64,000 bases of DNA from Acanthochlamys bracteata (GCA_019914995.1 CM034141.1:4256001-4320000); one strand, 5' to 3'; positions 47,301 to 59,943 are shown, counted from the stretch's first letter. Notes: generated by a model from the sequence alone, not told the origin. A program made the numbers and translations.

Positions 47301-50300
47301 CGGGCAAGCGAGTGTCAGTTGGCTTCTGGTTTTGAATCACATACTGAAGACATGGATATAGATGTGGAAATGGAGGTTGATGAAGATACAGTTTACAGAG
47401 AGGGCAAGGAGCTGATAGACTCTCAAGTCCCACTTCCGAAAGAAGAAAACCCACCTCCTCTGGATGAAGAGTGGATTCCTCCACCTCCTGAAAGTGAACC
47501 AACTCCTCCTCCGCCACCTCCAGAAGAACCAAGTGAGCTTATTCCTCCTCCCCTGGAAGAGCTACCAGCATCATCATATTCGTTAGAAGAAACTGTACCC
47601 CCTCAACCTTATCAAGAGTCATATAACCTTGCATATAATGCTACAGGCTACAACTATTATGCCTCAACATCTGGTGAAGTTGCTACAACTAATTACTGTG
47701 GCAATGCTGGCGGACTCCAGTTTGCTGATCCTTCACAAACAATAGTCTATCAGACAGTTAGTAGCAATGCTTACCCGGAAGTTGCTAGTACAAGTGTAAA
47801 TGGAGCTCATCAGATTACTGATTATGGTGCTGGATGCACCAGTACTGCTGCTCTTGCATCCTGTTTTGGGTACTATATTGAATCTGGACCCATCAGTCAT
47901 AATGGCAACGTGCTCTGGCACAGTGGATCTGCTGAAACTCGTCTGGAGTCCAGTAGTAATTCGGGTTTTATTGCGAAGCCCTGCAGTTAGGTCTTCTGTT
48001 ACTGTTGAGGGTAAAGCCAGTGATACAAAGACCCTTGGTGTACAAGTGACAGAAACTTCTTTGGCCAATGGGGGAACTGGTAACATAATGCCTGTTCCTG
48101 TCCCCAAGAACCACCCAAAAGGTAAAGGAAATTTTCGAGCATCTCATAAATAATTGGCGATACTAGCACAATAACATTTATCTTATAAACATTACATGAG
48201 CATTTACACTGATCTCGTATTCTAACTACCTTTCAGTTGTTCATGGTAAGAAGCGTACAGTGGCAACCACAACTTTTCGGTCTAATAAGAAGGTCTCAAG
48301 TCTTGTTGATAAGGTAATTGGTACTTCTCAAATTGTCATATTATAAGAAAGCATATTATTATCATTCTTGACATCTACATAAAAATGCTTTCAACCATTA
48401 TAATTATGATGAAGTATAGCTGATCTTATTTTTCTATTTTCAAACTTATCAGTGGAAGGCTGCCAAGGAGGAACTGCATGAACAGGAGACTGGGGAGCCT
48501 GAAGATCCTTATGAGTTACTAGAAAGAAAGCGACAGAAGGCAATAGAGGTTCTTGAATGCAGATTCAGTTGTTTTCCATAATTATTCATCAGTACTATTT
48601 TTTGATGTTTACTTGTGTACATGCAGGAATGGCATGCACGTCAAATTTCTAGTGGTGAAGCTCAAGATAATGCTAATTTCATTCCTCTTGGGGGTGACTG
48701 GTATGCTTATTAAGCTTACTTCGTACCGTTTTCTTTCCATTAGGATGTATATTTTCATAAATATAGTGATTGTGCTTCTTGGAATATTCTCGTTTGACCC
48801 AACATTATGGGCGTTTTCAGTTGCATAGAGGAAGTGGGATATAAGTCATGTTTTTCCAAAATAGGTGTCATTTCCATAACTTCTTACTTGTTTAGGTGCA
48901 CAAGAGTGGATAGAAGTACTTCCCACCCACTTGGGTAGGAAGTTCAATGTATAACACTAAAATGGTAAAGTTACATTTTGGTGGAAAAATGTATAAATAG
49001 TACTAATGATGAATATGCATAGAATTTAATATTATATGATTATAAAATTTATTAAATGATGTGCTTTTCTTGTTCTTTTTATGCAATAGTTTTATAATAG
49101 AATTTTCGTGTATAATATTCCGAAAGTTTTACGTTTATTATACTAGTGTTTTGCACATGTTTATGCACATGAATTTGGCACAAACTCTTTTAGACTAATT
49201 AGGTATTAGATATTGTAGAAGAAAATATTATGTAATAGAAATATAAAAAATTCTACGAGAAATTGCTTCAGTTGTTCTGCTCATATATACACAAGTTTCT
49301 AATTGTTTGTGAAAAGAAAATATGAAAATTTGAGTTGGCATTGCATCACTTGTTTTCTAGGAAGATGTTTGGGAGTACTTATTGAAAAGGAGCTTTTCGA
49401 AAAAGAGGAGTATTTTGGGAATTTATGAAAAATGAGCTCTACTTATTTTACTTTAAAAAATAATAAAAATAACTAATAAAAAAATTTCACAACGTAGAAT
49501 TTTCTGTACTTTTAAAAATTTTTTTAAAAATTTTGTAGAATATTCTAGAAGCTTTATTAGGAACCTTAAATGAAAAGGTGGGGGAGAAAATCTCCCCCAA
49601 AAATGCCCTAGACGTGCTTACAAATGTTGATGAGAAACTTATTTGGAACAAATAATAAGATGCTTGTGTTAATGACGTTTAAAGATCTTTTTATAATCGA
49701 TACAATCTAATTTGTTGCAATCTTCAACTTCTCAACTAAATCAAGCTAACTTGTGTTGAAGTTAATTGCTCAACCAATAATTGAAATATGTTTTGATTAA
49801 GGATGTGGTAGTTAAGGTATAGATAGCTTTGTACCTTTCAATAGAGGATCACTACTTGTGATTTAAATTCATAAAAGTTTAAACTCATTGGTTATTAACC
49901 TAATAAATGCTGATAATTTTCAATTACAAATTCCACTAATCTATGATTAAGATCATCAAATCTAGGTGGGATGAAGTTTTTCAAGAAGCCTTTCTGAACC
50001 ATTTCAAAAGCTAAAGGTAGTTTGAACTTTGAAATATGCTTTGCCTATTCAAGATGATCATCTCATTAGCGAATTGTAAAGAGGTCTTATTCAATTCAAA
50101 GTCACTAAATCATCCCAAGAAGCTCAAAGGTAGTTTGGATATATGCTTGCCTATTCAAGATGAAACTCTCATTTGCTAATCTTAAAGAGTTCTTTTTCAA
50201 TTCAAGTCGATCAAATTCTCTAATTACAAATGGTTAAGAGAAGTGATATTACGTAGATGCAAATTTGAGTATACATGTAGCTCTCTCCACTTCACTTCTA

Positions 50301-53120
50301 TGAACTATAAGATATTCTAATTAAGTAATATATTGTCGATCAAATTTTCTAATTGCAAATATCATGAGAAGTTATATTACATCATTGCAAAATTGGAGGA
50401 GTATATATGTTTCTCTACCTAGTTCACTTCTAATAACTACTAGCAATAACCCCACACGCTACAGCAGGTTAATCCTGGTGATGTTTCTAACACTGTTAAT
50501 CGGATATTTATTTGTTTAGTTGTAAAATAGTATCAACATTTTGATCATAAAGCCGCTTAAAATTTAAAGAACCTAAGTGCCTGTAGTCCAAAATTTTACT
50601 AACACTCATTAGATAACTCGAATGTTGGTTAATTGGGTTTGATTGCAAACATCTAAATGTTATTGATACTAAATGTATACATTGGAGGTGGTGGTCATAC
50701 ACATGTCAACTTTCCTAAATTCTAGTTATAAATTTAACTGAACTTTATTTTGTCATTGTTCCCATAGTCTCTATTCAAGATTTGCATTTTTCTAATCACA
50801 TCTGCAAACACAATTTTAAAACATGTACTTTGAAATGCAAAAAGTTCGGAAAATGAATTTTGAAGGAGTTTTATCATGAATGGAACCGGTATCTGCTTGA
50901 TATGTGCTCTTATTCACCTTCAGGATAGAGAAGGTAATTATAGTTAGTAATAATATTTTCATATAGCTGTTAAATAAACTAATAAACTATATTGTAAAAA
51001 TTGGTCTGAATCATCTTAATAGTAAAGAATGAGTACTTCTTCAAAGGTTCCAGCGTTGATATTAGAAAAATATGAATTCTATAATATGTCCTTGGATCTG
51101 AGTGTGATCTTTGACTTAGATTAATTTGGAGTAGAGAATATCGCAAGTGCATTAAAATCTCCTATCTCCATATCTCAAGTCCTTATTCTGTGCCCTTTTT
51201 ATAGATCAATGAGCTGCTTTAAAGTAGGGAGTAGGGTAACGTACTTCATGTTTGACATATTTGTTATTTACTAAAAGTAGATTAGGGTGCGTTCGTTTGA
51301 CTTTGGAAGTGAGTTTTTTTGGAAGCGAGTTTTTAGAAGTGAGTTGTTAGAAATAGTGTTGTTGAAAGTGATATATTTTTTTGTATTGAAAATGAGTTGG
51401 AAGTGATTTTTTATGTTCTTTTTGTAATAAAAAGTGAGTTAGAAGTAACTTCTTAATAGAGGAGAAGTCATTTCTGTGTGTAAAAGAACACACCCTTATT
51501 ACTTTGTTCACTTTCACTTTTAACTTATGATATTGTTCCATCTGTTCTCGAAAAATCAGTGTCTTCATGGAATAGAGGTTATCTTTATATGTGAATAAGT
51601 CAATGCATGAGGAGCATCTCAAAAATGAAAAATTCGTTTTGCTGATCTCCTCACATGCTTCATTGTAGTGTAGATACAGATTTATTATTTTTTATTAATA
51701 GCAAGGTAGTTATTTTCTATAATGTAGATTTCGGTAGTTATCTTATAAGGCAATAGTCAATTCATGAGGAGGATTCTGTGAAATGGAAACTATTTTCATC
51801 ACCTCACACTTATTTGTAATATCTAGAGATTTATTTTTTATTAGTAATGTAATTATTTACTAAAGGAGTAGATTTTACTAATTTGTTCTCGTTCATTTGC
51901 AATGCCAGACCTCATTCTGGAATTTGTAGCTGATATTTGAACCAAAGACTTTGGTGGATTTCTGATGATTTGAATACTCGTTCGAGAATATTTTATATCA
52001 TGATTTTGTTTGTACTGTATGCTATCATGAATTCATAACTACCAGTCTAACAACTTACTGCAGAGAAAACGACTATTAACATTTTCATGTTTACTTGCTT
52101 CTCAATCGTATTTAAGCTTATTTTTTATTGATCTGCAAGAGATTCGTCTGACTTCCATGGTACGTTGTAGGTATGAACGAGTGAAGCGTAGGAGGGAAGC
52201 AAAAGGTGTTGAAGTCCATTCACCACCTCAAGAATCTCCTCAAGATGAGAGGGATAAGAAGCAACCTGATTTAGTTGAACTATCAAAAGATCTCCCTCCA
52301 GGATGGCAGGTTTGCATTTTAAACTTGTTTCCTTTGAGGGGTGGGTTTATGCACCTAACCACTAGGAGAACTTAAATGCATTTGATTTTATTGCTTGGAT
52401 TGTACTCTGCCTCTAAGAAATGTTAAAATAAGATCCCCAGTTTTTCATCCCATTCTCGTTGTGGTTTAGTATGCTCTTTTGTCTCATGTTGGACACATAG
52501 CTGAAGAAGATTTTACAATTTATTTTTTTTGCTACATGCTTGGTGGTTGAAGAAAGAGAATTAGATATCTTCCATATAAAATGGTTGAAGTGGTTAAACC
52601 CAATAGATTAACTCATAAACATCGGTTGGCAATGCTCTGAGAATTAGAGAGAGATGCTATCTCTGTAGGTTTTTAAATATTTTTTTACTGTGTTTCTTAT
52701 GTTTGGCATTCTTGTCAAAAATTCCCTTCATCTGAGTAGAAGTATGAAAGAACTAGAGATTTATGCTTTCTTTTGTAGGTTTGCAGTTATTTTTACTCAC
52801 TTTCTGCTAGTTGTATGTTTAGTATGCTTGGCAAACATTGTTGTATGTTGGTATTGTTGGCAAGAATTCTCTACATCTAAAGTAGAAGAATGGAAAGTTT
52901 GCTAAATTCATGTCATTACTTAACCATTAATAGGTGGTAATCATGTCAAAGATTCATCAAAAGTGCTAGTCTTATGTCTAACCAATAATAGGATTCGTTT
53001 AGCATGGCTTGAACTATTATAGTAGTGCTTTTGCAGGCATACTGGGATGAAACATCCAAGGATATATATTACGGCAACACCATTACATCAGAGAGCACAT
53101 GGATACGACCATCCAGATAA
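41393..53120 (+). CDS. WW-domain protein, formin-binding protein 4-like
   Basis: Exons: 41393-41474, 42401-42493, 42911-43035, 44412-45163, 46922-48121, 48237-48313, 48453-48548, 48627-48700, 52171-52309, 53037-53120. The start MGKRRERRIAAM...GRRVKLDIFAE and NPLSLLEQYSDDE are typical of plant FNBP4-like proteins. WW1 (about residues 167-200) reads VWKVLMDEQTNRYYYWN ... TSWDIP. A Pro-rich tract (about 527-567, PPPP runs) follows. WW2 at the C-terminus (LPPGWQAYWDE ... STWIRPSR) is split by the last intron. Such proteins bind proline-rich partners and are linked to formins or splicing; the plant role is inferred. Oddity: exon 5 is one base out of phase. As written, the frame from exon 1 stops at 47990 (about 706 residues), while the rest continues in the +1 frame from about 47.97 kb, for a family-like total near 906. 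Confidence 0.8.
43377..43398. repeat. (CATG)n microsatellite
   Basis: About five tandem CATG units inside intron 3 of the WW-domain gene, an alternating purine-pyrimidine tract. No function is implied. Confidence 0.8.
49363..49565 (+). mobile_element. MITE-like element, AT-rich family copy 4
   Basis: Lies in the 3.5-kb intron 8 of the WW-domain gene. The left end GATGTTTGGGAGTACTTATT and core TTTCACAACGTAGAATTTTC match the family seen at 2.6 and 40.5 kb. The right limit is uncertain. Just beyond it, a 9-bp inverted repeat TGGGGGAGA / TCTCCCCCA (49579-49599) could form a small hairpin. Confidence 0.4.
50009..50440. repeat. Diverged tandem repeats in an intron
   Basis: Two adjacent pairs of imperfect repeats. 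The first pair, about 50009-50104 and 50120-50208, shares AGGTAGTTTG and GCCTATTCAAGATGA. The second pair, 50209-50312 and 50338-50440, shares GATCAAATT, CTAATT and TTCACTTCTA. Periods are about 111 and 129 bp. They lie in intron 8 of the WW-domain gene and have no coding capacity. Confidence 0.6.
51285..51495. mobile_element. Tourist/Harbinger-like MITE
   Basis: 211 bp flanked by TTA on both sides (51282-51284 and 51496-51498), the target duplication of PIF/Harbinger elements. The terminal inverted repeats are GGGTGCGTTCGTTT and, on the complement, GGGTGTGTTCTTTT (12 of 14 match). The interior is built of GAAGTGAGTT-like repeats and is non-coding. It sits in intron 8 of the WW-domain gene. 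Confidence 0.75.
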
Positions 53121-54370
53121 ACAGAATACGTTTTAGCATGAAAATGTTTTTCGCTATGTAAATAGTCCTTCCTCAAGTTAGACGAATTTTTATTTGGTAC
53201 GTCTTAGGTGCTTTTGAGATTATTTTTTGTCTACTTTTTATCCCAATTTTTTATTTCATATTTTTTAATAAATTTTCTACAACACTTTACATAATTTTTT
53301 TAAAATTTTAAAATATAAAAATTTTATATTGTAAGATTTTATTATTATTATTATTTTTAGAAAAAATTAAAATATTTTTTTCTTCAGAGAAGTATTTTTT
53401 TAAAAGCACTTTCGAATATACTGTAATATGGTACACGATTAAAAGTTTGAGTTTAATATTTTTTAGTTTTGTTGAATTCTGGTTAGCTACGTTACTAACA
53501 AATATATGTGCAGCAGATTACTAACAAATATCAACCGAAGCAACGATTTGGCCAAATGATTTTTATATGGTCATTTTTAGTCGAGTTTTGTGGGAGACAA
53601 ATAATCAATTTTACTTATAAGTCAGGGATTCTTGTTTTCATCATCAACTTGATTTTTGTGCAATTAGGGGTGATAATATATATCCGATTTGAAATTTTAA
53701 TTCGAATTGGTCTATTTATTAGAGTTAGAAAATTTGATCTTTATAATTATATAAACTGAGTTAGTGTGATTCAACGAATTTGATCCGATTATTAAATAGA
53801 TCGATGTGAGTGATTCAATTGATTCACCAATTTAAATTATTATTTTTTGAAGAATAATTTTTTTTGATTTTATATTGTATTTATAATTAATTAATTATTT
53901 TTATTTTTAGTAAAATAGTTGTAAGATAGAGAATTATAATATCAAAAGTATTACTATGTATGTATTTTTTCATGATAAATTTGAATTTTATATAAATATT
54001 TTTATCAAAAATTTGTTAGATAGCTATATTTATCAAAATTTTTATTAAAATTATTAGTATGTATTTATAATTATAAAATTTCAATTGAAATTATATATTT
54101 TTAAAAATAAAAATAAATATTTTTGAATATTTTAGTACTGATGAGGTTATTAAGAAATGCACAATTTGATAGACATTTTATTAAGAAATGCACAATTTGA
54201 TAGACATTTTTTATATATCATATAAAGTGCGAAACTAAAAAATTGATTGTATAATTTTATTCAAACTTAAAGTGCGAAACTAAAAAATTAGTAATTTTAA
54301 TTATTAAATAATCGATTCGAATATGATTCGGTTATTAAATATTTTGATTAGAGTTGAACGAATATATCTA
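53121..54370. other. 3' UTR and AT-rich spacer
   Basis: Begins with the 3' end of the WW-domain gene. A stretch at about 53210-53415 resembles the small AT-rich element family in reverse orientation. No gene is supported in the remainder. Confidence 0.5.
54149..54290. repeat. Short tandem duplications
   Basis: A 31-bp unit (ATTAAGAAATGCACAATTTG...) occurs twice head-to-tail at 54149-54179 and 54180-54210 with no difference seen. Directly after, AAAGTGCGAAACTAAAAAAT occurs twice with a 45-bp period (about 54224 and 54269). Confidence 0.85.
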
Positions 54371-55668
54371 CTTATTAAATATGTTTATTCGAAACTGACT
54401 TATTAATTTAAATTGTCAAAGTGCAATAATCAATCCACAGTCGACATTCTTTATGTATCAATTTTTCTAATAAAATTTTTAATTTGTTATTATTTTTTTT
54501 CCCACTGTACTATGTTGGTCTGAGTTGGAATTTCATCGTCTGTGCGACCCTATGAGTTTGGCACTTTAAAATTCTACTACAGTCGTCGCTGCCCGGTTGT
54601 AAAAAAGTGATCACAAACGTTTCAAAAAAACACGTGCAACAATAATTCGTCTAAGTCATAAGACTCTAAAGTTTGTCGGTTGTGCTTATAAAAAATATTT
54701 TTTTAAAATTTTTTTTATTTTAAAAAATAAATTTTATATTTTTATTTAAAAAATAAAATTAAGTAATAATAAAATTTTATGATATAAAATTTTTTTATAC
54801 TTTAATTTTTAAGTAAATTTCGTAAGATATTTTAGAAGATTTATTGAAAGTTTTAAATTAAAAATTGGAAAGTATTTTCTAAAAAACAATGCCGGGCACA
54901 TTTTAAATCTTTCACACGGACGGGTATTTAGTTTATCATAAATTTGTTTAAGAATTGGAGTACAGCTTAAATATTTCGTAGTCAAGATTCTAATCTTTCA
55001 TGTTTCAGGACCAACATAAACTTATTAAATATGTTTATTCAAAACTGATTTATTAATTTAAATTGTCAAAGTGCAATAATCAATCCACAGTAGACATTCT
55101 TTATATATCATATTTTTCTAATAAATTTTTTAATTTGTTATTATTTTTTTTCCCACTGTACTATGTTGGTCTGAGTTGGAATTTCATCGTCTGTGCGACC
55201 CTATGAGTTTGGCACTTTAAAGTTCTACTACAGTCGTCGCTGCCACGGTAGTAAAAAAGTGATCACAAACGTTTCAAAAAAACACGTGCAACAATAATTC
55301 GTCTAAGTCATAAGACTCTAAAGTTTGTCGATTGTGCTTATAAAAAATATTTTTTAAAATTATTTTATTTAAAATAAATTTTATATTCTTATTTAAAAAA
55401 ATAAATTAAGTAATAATAAAATTTTATGATATAAAATTTTTTTATATTTTAATTTTTAAGTAAATTTCGTAAGATATTTTAGAAGATTTATTGAAAGTTT
55501 TAAATTAAAAATTGGAAAGTATTTTCTAAAAAACAATGCCGGGCACATTTTAAATCTTTCACACGGACGGGTATTATAGTTTATCATAAATTTGTTTAAG
55601 AATTGGAGTACAGCTTAAATATTTCGTAGTCAAGATTCTAATCTTTCATGTTTCAGGACCAACATAAA
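54371..55668. repeat. 650-bp tandem duplication
   Basis: 54371-55020 and 55021-55668 are direct, head-to-tail copies. By eye they differ by about a dozen substitutions and a few short indels, so roughly 98% identical. Each unit contains a copy of the AT-rich element family (about 54675-54890 and 55325-55510). Neither unit codes for protein. The second copy ends about 90 bases before the first recognisable part of the LRR pseudogene. Confidence 0.93.
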
Positions 55669-55759
55669 CACTTCGCGAAGTTGCTTACCTGATGCTCGCA
55701 TCGCTTCTTGTACACTCACTTCGCTGAATTTCCTTCTCACCTAAACGCTTTCAAGCTCA

Positions 55760-57565
55760 GATGAGAGATGCTATCTGATTTGTGGCAAGTTTCAGGAGCA
55801 ATACAATATTGCTCTGCCTTCACTAATAATGGAAATATAAATTCTCAAAGCATCAAGAATACTAGCACCTGTATTGATGAGAGCGAGAGGTTAGCTCTTC
55901 TTTCAATCAAATAAGACTTGGGTGATACCAGAGATTGGCTTTCCCCTTGGACAGGTCGGGATTGCTGCAGCTAGAGCGGCATGGTTTGTGATAACATCAC
56001 TGGACATGTCACGAGAGCTCCTTCTTGGTCATGCCTATGATGATTGAGAACAGACCAGTAAGACAAACCCTTCTCTTCTCAGTTAACTCATTTGAGGCAC
56101 CTTGATCTCAGCAACAATAGCTTCAACAAATCTACCATTATGTTCAAGTACGTAAGTTCTCTCAACCAACCAGTTGGTTTATCTTAACCTATCAGGTGAC
56201 TCAGTTCCATGGAACCTTCATTTCTAACCTACACGTTCTTGACCTTTGCAATGTTCTATCATCTTCACCTATCAGTGATGTTTCTCGCCTCTCTCAACTC
56301 ACTTCATTAGAAAAACTTGATATGGGGTACATGGACCTATTCAATGTCTCCTTTGATTTTGTTTCAACAAGTTGGCATGCTTCCTTCTCTTTCATAGCTG
56401 CTCTTGCGAAGTTCTGAAACCTTACCAATATCCCTAAAACACTTCAAAAAAGTTCAGTCTCACGTCTCTTAATTTTTTGGACTTCTCCATAAACTATATA
56501 TCGGTTCTGTTGTACCTCAATAGATTTTCAATATCTGCTTTTTGATGCATTTGGATTTGCAGTACTTAAATCTCAAATGAAATGCCATAACTAAGCTGTT
56601 ACCTAAATGATTTGGAAACCTCACCTCACTGAATCATTAGATATGAATGATATTTTAATTAGTTACCAATGATTTTCTGGAACCCATACTTCATAGCTTG
56701 GAATTCCTTGATATGTCTGCTAATTCTATTAAGGGAAGTACACCAGATGCATTTGGTAACCTAAGCCAACTGAACAACTATACTTGTCAGAAAACTACGT
56801 ACTTAAGTGGCCAGCTACCGCACACCATCAGAAACATGCACAATTTGGAAGTTCTGGATTTACGGAATAACAAGATCAATGGAATGATTCCCCTACGAAT
56901 GGGAAATATTTGCAATTTAACTAAGTTGAATTCAAGGTACTATGATATCGATGGCAATATCAGGGAGCTTGTAGAGATTCGCTAAATGTGCAAACAAATA
57001 AGAGTCAGAAGTAATGGTATTAATTTTGGAAAGCAACAGATTGAATGGCACCGTTCCAGAAAGTTTAGGCCAACTCAACAGACCCAAACAATGACTTCAA
57101 CGGTGTTCTCACAGAAGCTCATTTTCCCCTAGGCATGCTGTATCAATTGGATATTTCTAATAATAAGCTCCAAATAAGGTTACTGGATTACTATCTTCTT
57201 CCGTTATAGCCATATGGATTAAAATGTGCAGTTGTCAGCTAGGTCCCAGATCTCCATCTTGCTTTGGGGGATAACTGAGCTGTGTATATCAGGAGCTGGA
57301 ATTTGAGATGAGTTTTCTGATTGGTTTTGGATATTTAATTCCATTTCAATAGGTTTAATGCTAGTGATAATAATCTGAGGGGATCCCTTTCCCATTTCGT
57401 GCCAAAGCAGTTTGATATGATATTAGCTCCAACCAATTGGAAGGCACTTTGCTGATGATATTCATGAAACCATTACTAGTCATAGATTTTGTCGCATAAT
57501 CACATCACAGGTACTCTTCCACGACTTCTTTGCGATGTAAATTCAATAATGCATAGCTGGATTCC
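55760..57565 (+). pseudogene. LRR receptor-like protein pseudogene, 5' part
   Basis: Shows the N-terminal cap of plant RLP/EIX-type immune receptors: TCIDESERLALLSIK (stop TAA at 55912-55914), DLGDTRDWLSPW, DCC and CDNITGHV. Decayed leucine-rich repeats follow: LTHLRHLDLSNNSFN (about 56095), LTSLEKLDMGY (about 56310), NLEVLDLRNNKINGMIPLRMGN (about 56845-56910) and LDISNNKLQ (about 57150). Several stops and frame changes separate them. Such proteins sit in the plasma membrane and sense microbial signals; this copy cannot. The sequence is then cut by a solo LTR and resumes at 59944. Confidence 0.88.
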
Positions 57566-59943
57566 TGTAATACCCCAAGTTTTATTAGGGTAAATTGTGG
57601 CAATGTACAACTCTTGGACTGCCCCATCAAAACCCAAACAGCTCAAGGCCCATTAGACCATTTCGCTTCTTGTCGACCTTCAAGTTGGAGATTCGGACAA
57701 GCGTAGAGCATCGTCATTTCTTCTCTCGCGACAACGAATTGTCTTTGCTCCATTACCCTTGCCCTTTTTTTAATCGTCGGGAGAGCGTCATGCCGCCGCC
57801 GCCAGATCGAGTTCACGACCTCCGACGCTGTGATCCTCGTCGCTAATAGCTGCTCTATTTCCGTCCTCGCTACCTAACTTCTCATCTCCGATCGATTAAG
57901 CTCCGGCCGAAACTGTAATCGTCAGAATCCGGCTAACATGTTGGTCTTGCTTCGTGTTTAAGCTGTTATGTGTTTTTCTTGTCCATCTATCGTGTCCTCG
58001 AGTAATCAATTACTCGTTCCCTCATAGGTGTTCTATTTGATTGGAAATCAAAGGAGGTTCATTGTCGCAGTCTAAATCTGATGTGGAATCTAGCATTCCT
58101 TTATCTAGGTGAGCCTTTAATTTAAGCTAGCCCTAGTATTAAGGAAAAGTATTGTAGTTTATTGGGTGATGATTGTTTGAGGTGAATGCGGTAGTGGTAA
58201 TTTAAGATTGTCAATTGTACTTATGTGAGTTCGAAATTAAAGTTGATTAAGTAATAAGGTTGTTAATTATATTATTAGAATTCATTTTAGTGGCGTGTGA
58301 ACGTAAACTTGTTCCTTAATGAGTAGGCATTTAGTTAGATGCGGAGTTTAGATGGGACATTTCGGCTTGGAGTTAGCTCGTGGATTCGAGAAATAGCTTT
58401 GATATCAGGTGAGGGTTACCATGCTATTAATTTTTTAGATTATCGTTAAGTTTTTGGCATAGATAACATTTGCTTTGACCATCCGGTATACCTTGCCACT
58501 TCATGCATATATGATTCTTCATGATGCATGATATACTGTGATGCATGTTTCTTATTGAAACATGATGCTATACATGGCATTTGCATTGTTGAAATCTTAT
58601 TGGTAGTATTATACTAAAGTATGATTTTTTCTAAGACGATTGATGATAAATTCGTGATATGTTATTAGCATGTTTTTGCCTTGGATGGCATACAGTTTAT
58701 GGATAATGAAATTATGAGCTTGAGCAAAGTTTAACGAAACATGGATATATTATAAGTATATTTATATATGAAAGTATTTCATTATGTTCGGATACTCGGG
58801 CTGCGTGGAGGCAGGCGAGTAAGTTAGGGATAGAGATCAGGACTTAAGTGGGTGAGAGGCGAGTACCCATTTATAGCTATAGTATGAGGTAGACTCATCA
58901 TGCGCATCATGATAGTAACACAATCCATCTTGATCAATCATCTGGCATAGTGATAGGGAGTTTAGACATCCTGTGCTGACGAAGTTATGTGATTGGAGAC
59001 TAAATTTAGATTTATGTTATCATGATTCTCTGATTGTTGGAATTTATTTTGAATCATAATTTGTTAAACTAATATTTTAGCAAAGTAATTTGTTATCAAC
59101 TTATTATGTTTCCAATGATGATCTCTGTGTAATTTATTATTATTTATTTACTTATATTTTTAATTTTTAATTTTATATTATTTATGAAACTCTTATTTAT
59201 CTATTTGAATAATACAAAGGCTTATATATTTATTGTAATTTAGTTTTGATTTACTACTTCTTATTAAGTATTTAAGGTATATGTTTTATTTAAAAATATT
59301 TTATACTACTTAATTGATTGTGCACACACATTACTTTATTTGCATTATATAATCGTTTAATGTTGTATGTTGCATTGCATATAACCCTATTAAGGATTGG
59401 GTCAAGTGGGGCGATTCAGGATTTAGTAGGGCTATCTGGTCGATTGTTTCTATTTTTGTACATCTAGATAATGATTAAAATATTAGGTAATCCGTTAGGA
59501 ACTTTTGCATTATGCTTTTCAACTTAATGGGAATGGGCTTATTTTCTCTTTCTTTGGCCTCGTGCAGATCCGCTAGAAGAAGACTCGTTGTAGCATTATT
59601 TTCGGACGTGCGTGTTAAGGGTATAAGGTCTCTATTAAATTTATTTTATACTACATGTAGTTTGCTCTAAGCTTCGAAACACCTATATTTTTTTATGTAT
59701 ATTTATTGTATCTTGTAATAAATACGAGAAACTATTAATAAATAATAGTTAACGTATGTGTTTTAAAGAGTTATTGCCTATAATTTTTAATTGAAGTTAT
59801 GTTGTTAAAGTATATTTTGATAAATGTGAAGTCTTTGCTTTGAATTTTAGGGGTGGTTTTATCGAAATTTTGAATATTTCAGCGCTTGATGTTTGAGGGT
59901 TTGGTTGAGACAGTTTTGGGTCATGCCTAGTAAGGGTGTGACA
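57566..59943. mobile_element. Gypsy-like solo LTR inside the LRR pseudogene
   Basis: Begins TGTAATACCCC and ends GGGTGTGACA, the inverted LTR ends common in large plant Ty3-gypsy elements (Tekay-like). It is flanked by a perfect 5-bp target duplication, ATTCC, at 57561-57565 and 59944-59948. It is 2,378 bp long with no second LTR and no gag or pol, so it is a solo LTR. Reading across it, the LRR text on both sides is continuous, which proves insertion into the RLP gene or pseudogene. The lineage is inferred from termini and length only. Confidence 0.85.
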
